Shown: positions 19,412 to 28,376 of the stretch, piece after piece
Position numbering within the stretch: the first letter of the stretch is position 1
Layout: each line of letters starts with the position of its first letter
Source of the DNA: Halodesulfovibrio sp. MK-HDV
GTDB lineage: Bacteria; Desulfobacterota; Desulfovibrionia; Desulfovibrionales; Desulfovibrionaceae
Assembly (NCBI RefSeq): GCF_009914765.1
Contig: NZ_WYDS01000002.1
Coordinates: 227,351-291,350, forward strand
Length of the DNA: 64,000 nucleotides
Direction: 5' to 3'
Notes under the pieces: generated by a model
What the model saw: only the letters and a program-made list of their open reading frames with translations
Database searches by the model: none
Told to the model about the DNA's origin: nothing
Position numbers and translations under genes: made by a program

Positions 19412-20338
19412 ATGACTCAAAAAGAAATTTTAAACACAACTGGTCAAGTCTTCAATATTCAGAAATACTCCGTGCATGATGGACCGGGAATTCGCACTGT
19501 TGTTTTTTTGAAGGGCTGTCCACTTTCCTGTAAGTGGTGTAGTAACCCGGAATCTCAGTCATTTAAGCCTCAGCTCGCGTACAACGCTGGCAAGTGTTTG
19601 ACTCTTTCAAAATGTCTGCGTTGCGCAGAAGTTTGTACTGCTGGTTCTCTTACTCAGGGCGAAGATGATAAAATCGCTGTAAACTGGGATACCTGCACAA
19701 ACTGTATGGCGTGTGCCGAGGCTTGTCCTGCTGGTGCACTTATTAACTACGGCGATGAGATGACTGTTAAAGATGCCATCGATTCCGTAGAAAAAGATGC
19801 TATGTTCTACGCACGTTCCGGCGGCGGTCTCACTCTTGGTGGCGGCGAGCCTTTTGCCCAGCCAAAGTTTGCTATTGCCTTGCTTAAAGAAGCAAAACGC
19901 CGTTACATTAAGACTGCAGTAGAAACCTGTGCTCATGTTCAGACTGAAACCCTCATTGAAGCAGGCCAGTACCTGAACTTCGTAATGATGGATATCAAGA
20001 GCATGAATCCAGAAAAGCACAAAGAATTTTGTGGTGTAACCAACGAGCTTATTCTGAAAAACCTTAAAGCACTGCGCGCAGCTTATCCAAAACTTAAGAT
20101 TCGCGTTCGTACTCCGGTAGTTCCGGGCTTTAACGATACCCCAGAAGATATTCAGGCTGTTGTTGATTTCATCAAAGACCTTGACGTAGAATACGAATTG
20201 CTTGCATACCACCGCCTTGGTACTCAGAAGTACACCAACCTTGGTCGTGAGTACCCAATGGGCAACGTGTCTCTCGATAACGAAGTATTCCTTCCTCTCG
20301 TGGAGATTGCTAAGCAAGTTCCTAACTACGCAAGCTAA
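19412..20338 (+). CDS. islB: Isethionate sulfite-lyase activating enzyme (radical SAM glycyl radical activase)
   Basis: A 308-residue activase. The radical SAM CX3CX2C motif is GCPLSCKWCSNPES, followed by a ferredoxin-like insert with two cysteine groups (CLTLSKCLRCAEVC and CTNCMACAEACP) for two more [4Fe-4S] clusters, as in the activases of CutC and IslA. LGGGEPFAQPKF and VRTPVVPGFND are SAM-binding segments. It makes the glycyl radical at G801 of IslA by abstracting hydrogen with a 5'-deoxyadenosyl radical. It is co-transcribed with the transporter rather than with islA, which lies divergently. Confidence 0.93.
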   Translation: MTQKEILNTTGQVFNIQKYSVHDGPGIRTVVFLKGCPLSCKWCSNPESQSFKPQLAYNAGKCLTLSKCLRCAEVCTAGSLTQGEDDKIAVNWDTCTNCMACAEACPAGALINYGDEMTVKDAIDSVEKDAMFYARSGGGLTLGGGEPFAQPKFAIALLKEAKRRYIKTAVETCAHVQTETLIEAGQYLNFVMMDIKSMNPEKHKEFCGVTNELILKNLKALRAAYPKLKIRVRTPVVPGFNDTPEDIQAVVDFIKDLDVEYELLAYHRLGTQKYTNLGREYPMGNVSLDNEVFLPLVEIAKQVPNYAS

Positions 20339-20380
20339 GAAAAGTACCTTCGATTTCGGGGGAAACCTGTCTTACAGTAA

Positions 20381-20420
20381 CTATCTATGCAGGCTACATC
20401 TGTGGCCTGCATAGATAGTA
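20381..20420 (+). other. Perfect 15-bp inverted repeat between islB and the activator gene
   Basis: ACTATCTATGCAGGC (20381-20395) and GCCTGCATAGATAGT (20406-20420) with a 10-nt loop and no T-tail. It may be an mRNA processing or stabilising element, or an operator 18 bp before the activator ATG. Confidence 0.5.
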
Positions 20421-20438
20421 TTTCAGGGAGAAGGGGTT

Positions 20439-21833
20439 ATGGATACCTATCTAGATAAAATTGGCGCTTCCGTCCGGCACGTTTTCGAAATTCTGGACGA
20501 TGGCATCTATATTACGGATAAAGATGGCAAAACGCTGTTTGTTAACTCCATGTACGAACGTCTTACCGGTCTAACGGAAGGCGAATTACGTGGTAAGGAT
20601 GTCCGATATCTAAAAGATAGTGGTATCTTTGATGCTGTCCTTAACCCTGAGATTGTAAAAACCGGTAAGCCCGCGACCGTTGTACAGCAGCTTAAAACAG
20701 GCAAGCGCCTTGTTTTACGCGGCTTTCCTGTTTTTGACGACGATGACGAACTCGTTCTTGTTGTTACTCTTGCGCGCGATATTACCCTCATCGGGCAAAT
20801 GCGTAAGCAGATCGCTCAGCAAAAAGAACAAATTTCTCTTTTCTCCAAACAACTTGCACATCTGACTTCTCAGGATTCCACAGATAACAATCCTGATAAT
20901 ATGTTCTATGACACTCAGGTGCAGCAGCTTGTTTCTCTCATTAAGCGCATTGCAGAAACTGACGCTACCATGCTCCTGCTTGGTGAAACAGGTGTTGGTA
21001 AAGACTGGTTTGCGCGCCTTGCTCATGACAGCAGCCCGCGCAGGGACGAAATGTTCCTGAAGGTTGACTGTGGTAGCATCTCCGAAAATCTTATTGAATC
21101 TGAGCTCTTCGGCTATGCTCCGGGTGCATTTACCGGTGCAACGTCCAAAGGCAAACCGGGTCATTTTGAAATGGCTAACCGTGGCACCGTATTCCTTGAT
21201 GAAATCGGTGAACTTCCACTTTCCATGCAGGCGAAGTTGTTACGAGTTCTGCAGGATCAGGAAGTTGTGCGAGTTGGTGCATCTGTAGCGAAGAAAGTTG
21301 ATGTGCGTATTATCGCTGCAACTAACCGTAATTTGGAAGAAGAAGTCCGCAAGGGTAATTTCCGAAGCGACTTATTCTACCGTCTGCGTGTTGCTGTTGT
21401 AGATATTCCGCCATTACGCGAACGCACTGAAATGATTCCTGGTCTTGTTGAGCATTTTCTCTCTATTTACGGAGAGAAGTACAAGAAAGACATCACATGT
21501 GCTCGCGATGCCATGCAGCTGCTGCTTAAGTACCGCTGGCCGGGTAACATCCGTGAGCTTGAAAACCTTGTACAGAGCCTTGTTGTTACCTTGGAACATT
21601 CCGAGATTTCTGCCAACGATTTGCCGCCTTCCATAAATTCTCGTCATCCAATGGACTGTCTGCCTAGTGTCGAGCTTGATGCGAAAGACGACGGTAAATC
21701 ACTGAAAGAAATTATGGCAGAGCTTGAACGACGCGTTATCCAGCAAGCGCTTGATACGTATGGTTCAGTTAACAAGGCTTCAGAAGTTCTCAAAGTCAAC
21801 CGCACTACAATTTTCCGAAAAATGAAACAGTAG
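20439..21833 (+). CDS. Sigma-54-dependent activator with PAS sensor, probable isethionate regulator
   Basis: 464 residues: a PAS domain at ~12-125 (VFEILDDGIYITDKDGKTLFVNSMYERLTGL), a short coiled coil (GQMRKQIAQQKEQISLFSKQL), the AAA+ domain with Walker A GETGVGKDW, the sigma-54 loop GAFTGA and VFLDEIGELP, and a C-terminal Fis-type helix-turn-helix (GSVNKASEVLKVNRTTIFRKMKQ). ATG has GGGAGAAGGGG upstream. Being last-but-one in the dctP-dctQM-islB run, and with sigma-54 promoters on both islA and dctP, it is the natural activator of both. The PAS domain would sense isethionate or a product. The TTGCA/TGCAA cluster is its candidate target. Confidence 0.9.
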   Translation: MDTYLDKIGASVRHVFEILDDGIYITDKDGKTLFVNSMYERLTGLTEGELRGKDVRYLKDSGIFDAVLNPEIVKTGKPATVVQQLKTGKRLVLRGFPVFDDDDELVLVVTLARDITLIGQMRKQIAQQKEQISLFSKQLAHLTSQDSTDNNPDNMFYDTQVQQLVSLIKRIAETDATMLLLGETGVGKDWFARLAHDSSPRRDEMFLKVDCGSISENLIESELFGYAPGAFTGATSKGKPGHFEMANRGTVFLDEIGELPLSMQAKLLRVLQDQEVVRVGASVAKKVDVRIIAATNRNLEEEVRKGNFRSDLFYRLRVAVVDIPPLRERTEMIPGLVEHFLSIYGEKYKKDITCARDAMQLLLKYRWPGNIRELENLVQSLVVTLEHSEISANDLPPSINSRHPMDCLPSVELDAKDDGKSLKEIMAELERRVIQQALDTYGSVNKASEVLKVNRTTIFRKMKQ

Positions 21834-21858
21834 TTTTAACTCGTCGATTGAATCACAA

Positions 21859-22596
21859 ATGGAACACTTACTTTTTATTGCGATGGGGTGGTTTGTCGGC
21901 GGCTTTGTAAATGGTCTTGCCGGCTTTGGTGCCGCTATGGTTGCCTTGCCAATCATCAGCTATATAATGGATGTGTCTATTCTGGTGCCAAGTGCGACGA
22001 TGATCGTGCTGACATTGAATTGTCATGCCGGATGGATCTACCGTAAGCATATTGAATGGCGGTATACAAAAACATTGCTTCTGGGCGCTATCCCCGGTGT
22101 TGTGTTGAGTGCGTATGCCCTTCAGTTTGCACCGGAACAATTGCTTCGGTTCGGCATGGGTGCCTTTGTCGCGTTTTATGCACTCTGGAGTCTTTTCTTT
22201 GAAAAAAAGGAAGGGCGGGTAATTAATCCGGCATGGGGCTATGTTGCAGGCGTTCTGTCCAGCTCGCTCGGTATGGCTTTCAGCTTTAATGGCCCGCCGC
22301 TTGCAGTATATACTGCGTACTGTGGTTGTCCTAAGAACGCAGTAAAAGCGATTCTCAGCGCCGGATTTATTATTACCGGTGTGCTCATTGTTTCTACGCA
22401 GATTGTAATCGGTAATATCGATACCTACGCACTTACGATTTACGCTGTTTCAGTTCCCGCTGTCGTATTCGGCAGTAGATTGGGGATATATCTTTCAGCA
22501 TTTATTTCTGAAGCATCGTATCGAAAATTTTTCTTTGTTTTGATGACAATTCTTGGGATAAAAATCGCCGGAACTGCATTACAATTTTTATTATAA
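21859..22596 (+). CDS. TauE/SafE family anion exporter (probable sulfite or sulfonate transporter)
   Basis: A 245-residue membrane protein with about eight hydrophobic helices and the family signature GGFVNGLAGFGAAMVALPIISYIM near the N-terminus. A second copy of the repeat lies around GYVAGVLSSSLGMAFSFNGPPLAVY. TauE proteins export sulfite during sulfonate breakdown, and SafE-like ones move sulfoacetate. It follows the activator by 25 bp and precedes a strong terminator, so it is probably the last gene of the isethionate run. It could relieve sulfite overload from IslA. Uptake is also possible. Confidence 0.82.
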   Translation: MEHLLFIAMGWFVGGFVNGLAGFGAAMVALPIISYIMDVSILVPSATMIVLTLNCHAGWIYRKHIEWRYTKTLLLGAIPGVVLSAYALQFAPEQLLRFGMGAFVAFYALWSLFFEKKEGRVINPAWGYVAGVLSSSLGMAFSFNGPPLAVYTAYCGCPKNAVKAILSAGFIITGVLIVSTQIVIGNIDTYALTIYAVSVPAVVFGSRLGIYLSAFISEASYRKFFFVLMTILGIKIAGTALQFLL

Positions 22597-22722
22597 ATTA
22601 GGGTCGCTGCAAGGCTATCTTGATGTTTTTTATTTAGTAATTGTGTTTTACTTATACTTTGTGTGGCCAATTTATAATATTTTATGAGTACTGTTTTACA
22701 GCCTACTCATAATTCCCGTTTA

Positions 22723-22784
22723 ATGAGCCGGTTCCGTTGCTTTTCTAGTGTGCTAAGCAACAGAACCGGCTCATGTTTTTTTCA
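22723..22784 (+). terminator. Strong terminator at the end of the isethionate gene run
   Basis: Arms ATGAGCCGGTTC and GAACCGGCTCAT extended by GTTGCTT/AAGCAAC, then a T7 tail. Confidence 0.9.
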
Positions 22785-22971
22785 GAACAAGATTTTTTCT
22801 ACAGAAAAAATAGTAATTCTCCTTCCTCCCCTTCACAAAAATAAAAGTTAAGAGTAAACCTATTGGTAAAGATTACTAGTAGGTGAATTGGCTATATTTT
22901 TAAGCATGTTGTTTGTTATAGTCGTTCGGCTTATTGCACGAACATCTCAAATTTCAGGAAGGTATTAAGGT

Positions 22972-23540
22972 ATGGAAACCAATCATACTCGTGAAGAGCT
23001 TATTCAGGATGTTATTGAGCGCGAACTGGTCATGTTTTTAGATACAAAAAACATGGGTGGCACCGCGTCCTGTCAGGAAAATCCAGACATGTTCAGGCAG
23101 TGGCGCTGGATGATCTTTTCTGTGCTATCCGATAGCTATATTGCTTCATACCGTGGTGATCTGGATGAAGCAAAACGTGTTGGGCGCAACTTAATGACTG
23201 AAAAATATGCTCGCATGGATAATCTTATTCCGTGCGTTTCACCCAACATGGATAAAGTCCGCAAAATTTCAGCTACCGAACGTCTTTGGATGCAGCAACT
23301 CTTTCAGGAATTTCCGTTGTTGTTCCCTCAATCTCTCGCTCGTTTTGATATGTATTTCCTGCGGAAATGGAGACTCTGTCCGAGCGTAGTCTCGATTTGT
23401 ATCAGGCATGTGTGGATGAAGCTGTGCGTGCAGGTGAAAACCTGGCACGTAAGCGTTACTCCAACTTCTATGCACGAATGGGATTGGGCACACTTGAAGA
23501 ATTAGAAACCCGCAGGCGCGAAAAAATTCATCAGAGCTAG
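22972..23540 (+). pseudogene. DUF4125 family gene with a one-base frameshift
   Basis: The first frame reads METNHTREELIQDVIERELV.. to about FDMY near position 23355, then continues with unrelated residues to a stop at 23505. The family-like continuation (PAEMETLSERSLDLYQACVD.. ending EKIHQS, stop 23540) is in another frame and joins smoothly if one T is added to the TTT at 23355-23357. The full length of 569 bp is one base short of a whole number of codons. DUF4125 proteins usually pair with DUF4037 proteins, as here. Function unknown. It may be a true mutation or a sequencing error. Confidence 0.75.
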
Positions 23541-23564
23541 CGGTACACAAGAGAGGGGAGAGCC

Positions 23565-24518
23565 ATGCAGGGGTTACCATTATCCAGAGAATTTTATACT
23601 GAAGTTGCAGCACCTATGCTGCAAAGTGAGTTACCTGCCTACGTGAATCAACTCGCGGTCGGGCTTGTTGGTGAAGGGTCTGAATGTTTCGGATTTGATG
23701 ACGAGTTTTCACAGGATCATGACTGGGGAGCAGGCATTTGCGTCTGGGCTCCGGAATCAATGGCAGGAACGGTAGAACCTCTGTTGGAGCCTGTTTTTGC
23801 GCGATTGCCAGCAACGTTCAAGGGATATCCTGTGCGAATGGCTCCTAAGTTCCGTAAAGGACGAGTAGGGTTGTTCACCATTGAAGGTTTCTACAAACGA
23901 TTCATTAACAGCGGGCAGCCTCTTTCTACCTGGCAGCAGTGGTACACGGTGCCGGAATATTTCTTAGCTGTTGCTACAAATGGTGAAGTTTTTGCTGATC
24001 CGTGTGGCCAGTTCTCTGCATTTCGTAAGTCCTTGTTGGAGTTCTACCCAGACGATGTCATGAAGAAAAAACTAGCGGCTCGATTTGCTGTGATGGCACA
24101 AAGCGGTCAGTACAACTTGCTGAGAATGCTCAAACGTAATGATACTGCGGCAGCGCTTCTTGCTGCTTCTCGTTTTGTGGAATCCACAATTGGTGCGTTG
24201 TATTTGATGCATGGAAAATATATGCCGTTCTACAAATGGGCATTTCGTGGATTGAAAGATTTGCCTGACGGAGCATTCATTGGTGGAAAGCTTAATGATG
24301 TTCTGGCGCTTAATCTTACTCGCGGAGCGGATGTGCATAGCAATGCAGAAGCAGCTGTAGAAGCTGTTTGTGTTGAGATGATGGCATTGTTGCAGAAAAA
24401 GGGACTGAGCCGTAGCAATGAGGCTTGGCTTATGACGCAGGCTGAAATGATTCAGAAACAGATTGAGAATCCACAGATTCGAAATTTGCCTGTTGTGCAC
24501 GGAATTCAGTGCAGTTAG
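23565..24518 (+). CDS. DUF4037 family protein (nucleotidyltransferase-like)
   Basis: A 317-residue protein with the diagnostic N-terminal stretch GEGSECFGFDDEFSQDHDWG, which looks like a nucleotidyltransferase active site (GS..G-FDDE-S-DHDW). Helical C-terminal part with no clear motif. ATG at 23565 follows GAGGGGAG. It lies 24 bp behind the DUF4125 gene and is likely co-transcribed. The biological role of this pair is not known to me. Confidence 0.8.
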   Translation: MQGLPLSREFYTEVAAPMLQSELPAYVNQLAVGLVGEGSECFGFDDEFSQDHDWGAGICVWAPESMAGTVEPLLEPVFARLPATFKGYPVRMAPKFRKGRVGLFTIEGFYKRFINSGQPLSTWQQWYTVPEYFLAVATNGEVFADPCGQFSAFRKSLLEFYPDDVMKKKLAARFAVMAQSGQYNLLRMLKRNDTAAALLAASRFVESTIGALYLMHGKYMPFYKWAFRGLKDLPDGAFIGGKLNDVLALNLTRGADVHSNAEAAVEAVCVEMMALLQKKGLSRSNEAWLMTQAEMIQKQIENPQIRNLPVVHGIQCS

Positions 24519-24554
24519 TTGTTTCTTAGCTAAATCGCATTGTTTGAATTATGA

Positions 24555-24595
24555 AAAAAAGGGCTGATCCAAAATGTGGGTCAGCCCTTTTCTTT
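24555..24595 (+). terminator. Terminator after the DUF4037 gene
   Basis: Stem AAAGGGCTGATCC / GGGTCAGCCCTTT (one G-U pair) with flanking A and T runs. It can also serve the TetR gene on the minus strand. Confidence 0.85.
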
Positions 24596-24655
24596 GGGAC
24601 AATTCTCTTTGGTACCAATAATATTCAATTGTTGAAGCCACTGAAGGGTAAAACG

Positions 24656-25267
24656 TTATTTTTTCCCTGTAGCTACAATGCGTAAGAAGTGTCGCGGGAT
24701 TTCTTGGAGCAGCGCTTTTGCTCGTTCTTCACCAATATGAAATGGTGTTCGACCTGAAATATAAAGGCTGAGTAAGCCGTGGATCTGTGACCATGACATG
24801 AACATAGCATCATCAACAGAACATCCGGCAAAATGACCGGCATCAATGGCTCGTTCAACAGCGTTTCGCACCATACCGAGTACAGCCTCGTAACCTTTTA
24901 CCGGCACGGTTCCGTCATCAGAGATTTGAATAGGCATGTGGAACATGAGGTCGTAATATTCCCAGTAATCAACGCCAAATCCACCGTACTCAACTGCAAG
25001 ATCGGTAAGATGCTTTATAGGATCGGGGTCCACATCCAGCCTTGCCATACGGTTCAGAAGAATCTGGTAGCCCTCGGAGCGAAGCTGATCCAGCAGTTCT
25101 TCTTTGTTTTTTACGTACCGGTAAATGAGTGCCGGACTGTAATTTACTTTTGCTGCAATGCGTCTCATGGATACATTGCTTACACCTTCTTTAGAGAACA
25201 ACTCGCGTGCTGCATCAAGAATGAGACGGCGCTTTTCAGTTTGTTCCGGTGTCCAATCTTTCTTCAT
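24656..25267 (-). CDS. TetR/AcrR family transcriptional regulator
   Basis: 203 residues from ATG at 25267, which has GGGAG upstream; a longer frame to 25288 would need TTG. The N-terminal helix-turn-helix is clear: RRLILDAARELFSKEGVSNVSMRRIAAKVNYSPALIYRYVKNKEEL. The C-terminal ligand domain includes a WHG-like segment (DYYDLMFHMPIQI) found in TetR proteins for membrane or lipid stress. No adjacent transporter is visible, so the target is unknown. It may regulate itself or the divergent 25289-25669 region. Confidence 0.88.
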   Translation of the reverse strand: MKKDWTPEQTEKRRLILDAARELFSKEGVSNVSMRRIAAKVNYSPALIYRYVKNKEELLDQLRSEGYQILLNRMARLDVDPDPIKHLTDLAVEYGGFGVDYWEYYDLMFHMPIQISDDGTVPVKGYEAVLGMVRNAVERAIDAGHFAGCSVDDAMFMSWSQIHGLLSLYISGRTPFHIGEERAKALLQEIPRHFLRIVATGKK

Positions 25268-25288
25268 TAGAACTCCCTTTGCAGGCAA

Positions 25289-25669
25289 CGGTGCTTATCT
25301 ATGAACGTGCTGTACTGCTTCGACTTCCCCTCGTCATATTGAAGCAGTGAACCTAATAAAATGATATATATTCTAAACCATTCCGTGGTGCACAATTTCA
25401 TACCGTATCTCGGTACTACATATAGTAAGCAGCTAGTTACGTAAACGTACTTTCCATAGAATATGAGGTATTCTCGATGTTGGTTAAGTAATCATTCAAT
25501 AATAGCGGGAGATTGAACAAGAAAAATTTTCGATAATGTCGTAACTTCTTGCGCGTAGAGCTCTGCTTGTATTTTTTATACTGATATCAAATGTGACTGT
25601 TTTTACAGACAAAGTAGGTGTATCGGTGAAAAATACTGGCAGTGCAGACTGCTTATTGCTCATGAGTTG
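25289..25669. other. Intergenic region with no gene seen
   Basis: 381 bp between the starts of the TetR gene and the end of the AstA-like gene. AT-rich, no ORF or strong hairpin that I can support. It probably contains the TetR promoter. Confidence 0.5.
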
Positions 25670-26650
25670 TTAACATTGTGGAGCAATAAAGACACGTGAT
25701 CCTTCACTAAGCTCAAGAGCTGCACAGATGTTCTCGCGAATCACCGCTGTTTCGTTCTGGAGTCCACAGTGTGCTATTGCACCAAAAAATTCTCCATTTT
25801 CTTGTACTGTTGCCATCAGATGAATATCGCCTTTGATACTTCCTTTTTTAACAGTATGCCATGTTCCATTTTTCAATGGTGATAGTTCATTGCGCGTTGC
25901 ACTGTAGCAAAGTGCGCCATCAACAGGATCTACTCTGTTTTGAAAAGTGAAACCTAATCTTTTTGCAAGGTGCTGTGATCCGCGTGAGGACATTGCAACG
26001 GAGTTTTCACTGATGCGTATTCTTGAACATCCTTCTGAAAGTTCGTATTCTGTCGGGAACATACCCATGAACGATCGATCATTATTCGCGATACGTTCAT
26101 AGGCTTCAGAAAAATCCATGCCTGTAAACTTTTTCCCAAAACAGTCCCAAAAGTGTGATCCACCTTTGGCGGTCATTTTTCCAAGCACTTCGACAACAAA
26201 AGTCTCAGTAAAATTCTCTGGTTTAATTCCAGCGTATAGCAGACGCACGTGGGCTAGTTGAGCAGCAAGCTTGTAGTGCGTTTTGCGGAATAGACTGTCT
26301 ACAACCAGGCCACCAAGACCACTAAAGCGTTTATCTTCAACATTACGAATGTATTTTTGAATTTTGCCTTCGTTGATAACCTTAATATAGTGCTGTGGTT
26401 GGGAGTTAGAAATGTATGAGCCAAATAGGCAGGAGGCTCCAGCCAGTTTTTTTGTGGCTAGGTCAACACATACGAATTGATATTCCGCCTTTTCAGGTGG
26501 AATTATTCCAGCAAAGGAATGCAAGCTGGTTTCAATTCGTATGTTCATACGCTCAGGGGACGGTTGCAGGCTTAACAATGGAGCCTGTGCTGCGAGTCGG
26601 CACAGTTCAGCGTGATCTTCATGTCGGGCTCCGCGCACAATAAATCGCAT
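25670..26650 (-). CDS. Arginine N-succinyltransferase (AstA) family protein
   Basis: 326 residues with AstA-type features: an N-terminal GNAT-like half (IVRGARHEDHAELCRLAAQAP..LLSLQPSPERMNIRIE), LGGLVVDSLFRKTHYK, and the characteristic SHFWDCFGKKFTGMDFSEAYERIAN..FMGMFPTEYEL. AstA transfers succinyl from succinyl-CoA to the alpha-amino group of arginine in the AST pathway. No other ast genes are nearby, so it is an orphan here and may act on another amine. ATG 26650 has AGGTAATA upstream. Good family assignment, uncertain substrate. Confidence 0.78.
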   Translation of the reverse strand: MRFIVRGARHEDHAELCRLAAQAPLLSLQPSPERMNIRIETSLHSFAGIIPPEKAEYQFVCVDLATKKLAGASCLFGSYISNSQPQHYIKVINEGKIQKYIRNVEDKRFSGLGGLVVDSLFRKTHYKLAAQLAHVRLLYAGIKPENFTETFVVEVLGKMTAKGGSHFWDCFGKKFTGMDFSEAYERIANNDRSFMGMFPTEYELSEGCSRIRISENSVAMSSRGSQHLAKRLGFTFQNRVDPVDGALCYSATRNELSPLKNGTWHTVKKGSIKGDIHLMATVQENGEFFGAIAHCGLQNETAVIRENICAALELSEGSRVFIAPQC

Positions 26651-27092
26651 AATATTACCTGTTCTTGTCTAAAATTAGTGAGCCACCTCAAGAGATCAGT
26701 CGAATATTTTATAGAATCTTAAAGATATCTACAAGCTGGTGGAGAGGCGGTTGGGTGCTCTTATCCGTAATTTTGAACATTACATGCAGATGGTGTGTTT
26801 CTGTGGACTGACGTGGATGCCTATCAGTTACAGTCGCCATTGCATAAGTATCACTGGGGTTCTCATTCAGAGCATCCTGTATTCAAGCAAATGCTATACC
26901 ACAGGGGCTGATATGAGGAAGTGATGGGTTAAATAATAAGATTTAGAATAAAGAAATTCAATAACTCTCTTACATGGATATTTAAGGAAGCCGTTGCTGC
27001 TTGGATGAATTATGAAACAGGGTGATTTTTGTTATCGGGTCAAGAGGCAATACCGCGGCTTAGAAAACAAGTATCGTAATAAATAAAGCATC
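26651..27092. other. Intergenic region with no gene seen
   Basis: About 440 bp between the AstA-like gene start and the LarB stop. A 61-codon frame at 26739 lacks a ribosome site or homology cues. No terminator-grade hairpin was recognised. Confidence 0.45.
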
Positions 27093-27839
27093 TTATCTAT
27101 TGTGATAAGCCATTGTATTGATAATATGCGCCTGATATCCCGCCCCAAATCCATTATCAATATTCACAACAGAGACTCCGGGTGCACAACCGTTGAGCAT
27201 AGTCATGAGAGCTGCTACGCCCCCAAGCCCAGTGCCATAGCCGACGCTTGTAGGAACTGCGATGACAGGAGCGGGACTGAGACCGGCAACAACGGTAGGC
27301 AGTGCGCCATCCATTCCGGCTACAGCAACGATAGCTGATGCTTTTGTAAAATCTTTTGCTGCATGTAATGCGCGATGGACACCGGCGACGCCACAGTCAA
27401 AATGTCTGAGAACATTACTCCCGAGAAATTCTGCGGTTTGCGCAGCTTCTTCTGCAACGCAGTGATCTGATGTGCCGGCGTTAATAACGAGGACGCATCC
27501 GATCTTTTTTTTGTTTGAGTCGTCAAAAATCAACGTACGAGCATCGGTATTAAAACGAACATTGGGTATTGCCTTTTGGACAGCATCAAAATGTTCTTTC
27601 GATGCACGTGTGCCAAGACACTCGCCATGAGTGTTTATCATTTCTTGGAATATGCTCGCCACTTGGGCAGGCGTTTTGCCTTCACAGAAAATGACTTCAG
27701 GACAGCCTGTACGTTGTGGTCTGCCATGGTCGAGCAGAGTATGGTTACTGACCATGCAGGAATGTTCTCTGGACTGCGCCGAATGCAGAGTGTCATCTTG
27801 CATAGGGGAGCGGTTCTTTTTCGTATCTTGCGAAGCCAT
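27093..27839 (-). CDS. larB: Nickel-pincer cofactor biosynthesis protein LarB
   Basis: 248 residues from ATG at 27839 (ACGAGG upstream). The C-terminal two thirds match the PurE-like LarB carboxylase: TDARTLIFDD, INAGTSDHCVAEEAAQTAE, HFDCGVAGVHRAL, AVAGMDGALPTVVAGL, VIAVPTSVGYG and a LNGCAPGVSVVNIDNGFGAG block. LarB carboxylates and hydrolyses nicotinic acid adenine dinucleotide as the first step to the nickel-pincer nucleotide of lactate racemase. larC and larE are not in the window. The first ~45 residues are low-complexity and poorly conserved. Confidence 0.88.
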   Translation of the reverse strand: MASQDTKKNRSPMQDDTLHSAQSREHSCMVSNHTLLDHGRPQRTGCPEVIFCEGKTPAQVASIFQEMINTHGECLGTRASKEHFDAVQKAIPNVRFNTDARTLIFDDSNKKKIGCVLVINAGTSDHCVAEEAAQTAEFLGSNVLRHFDCGVAGVHRALHAAKDFTKASAIVAVAGMDGALPTVVAGLSPAPVIAVPTSVGYGTGLGGVAALMTMLNGCAPGVSVVNIDNGFGAGYQAHIINTMAYHNR

Positions 27840-27993
27840 GATCAATCCTCGTCATTGAAAGAGTAAGCCAAGACTACTTTACGTACGGTGGATTTGGTAG
27901 AAGTGCAATAAGATGAGCGCGAGAAAATTTCATGAAAATAACTTTCTGTATTGACAAGGTGAAGTAAATTCCATAAATACACCTCTCACTTGT

Positions 27994-28068
27994 TGGGCTA
28001 TCGTTCAATTGGCAGGACGACGGGTTCTGATTCCGTTAATCAAGGTTCAAGTCCTTGTGGCCCAACCA
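27994..28068 (+). tRNA. tRNA-Gln (CTG)
   Basis: Cloverleaf with acceptor TGGGCTA/TGGCCCA, D arm GTTCAATTGGCAGGAC, anticodon stem ACGGG/TCCGT with loop TTCTGAT (anticodon CTG) and T arm CAAGGTTCAAGTCCTTG. CCA is encoded at 28066-28068. A T8 tail follows. Confidence 0.92.
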
Positions 28069-28201
28069 TTTTTTTTTAAAACAGCAACTGGCCAAGTTGC
28101 TAGGTGGTCTTCAAATGATACTTAGGTTCATATCTAGTTCGATTTGAATTGTCATTTGCGGTTATGCCGTATGTTTTAGAAAAAAATACAAGTTTTCAAG
28201 C

Positions 28202-28279
28202 GTCCCCATCGTCTAGCCTGGCCCAGGACACCTGCCTTTCACGCAGGCGACAGGGGTTCAAATCCCCTTGGGGACGCCA
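28202..28279 (+). tRNA. tRNA-Glu (TTC), integration site of the island
   Basis: Acceptor GTCCCCA/TGGGGAC, anticodon stem CCTGC/GCAGG with loop CTTTCAC (anticodon TTC), T arm AGGGGTTCAAATCCCCT, and encoded CCA. Its 3' 53 nt lie in a 55-bp direct repeat that recurs at 49039. The gene stays intact because the element carries the same 3' end. Confidence 0.95.
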
Positions 28280-28281
28280 AG
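28227..28281 (+). repeat. attL: 55-bp direct repeat overlapping tRNA-Glu 3' end
   Basis: Exact match to 49039-49093. The bases on each side differ (G versus T before, C versus T after), so the repeat is 55 bp. It starts in the anticodon arm and runs through CCA. An integrase gene lies 95 bp away. Confidence 0.95.
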
Positions 28282-28288
28282 CAAATTC

Positions 28289-28323
28289 AAGCACTTACAT
28301 GCACATGTAAGTGCTTTTTTTGT
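28289..28323 (+). terminator. Terminator after tRNA-Glu
   Basis: Arms AAGCACTTACATG / CATGTAAGTGCTT followed by T7. The arm differs from the hairpin behind attR, so it belongs to the element's left end. Confidence 0.85.
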
Positions 28324-28336
28324 TATATTACCCTGC

Positions 28337-28359
28337 AAGGTGTAAGCCTAAGGTGTAAG
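28337..28359 (+). repeat. Paired AAGGTGTAAG repeats, probable integrase arm sites (left)
   Basis: AAGGTGTAAG at 28337-28346 and 28350-28359, 13 bp apart. The same motif is paired at 48933-48953 near the other end of the island. Confidence 0.6.
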
Positions 28360-28376
28360 TTTTTGAATTTTTATTT

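Noticed and set aside
26739..26924. A 61-codon ORF between the AstA-like gene and larB
   Set aside because: No ribosome site or family features; treated as non-coding.
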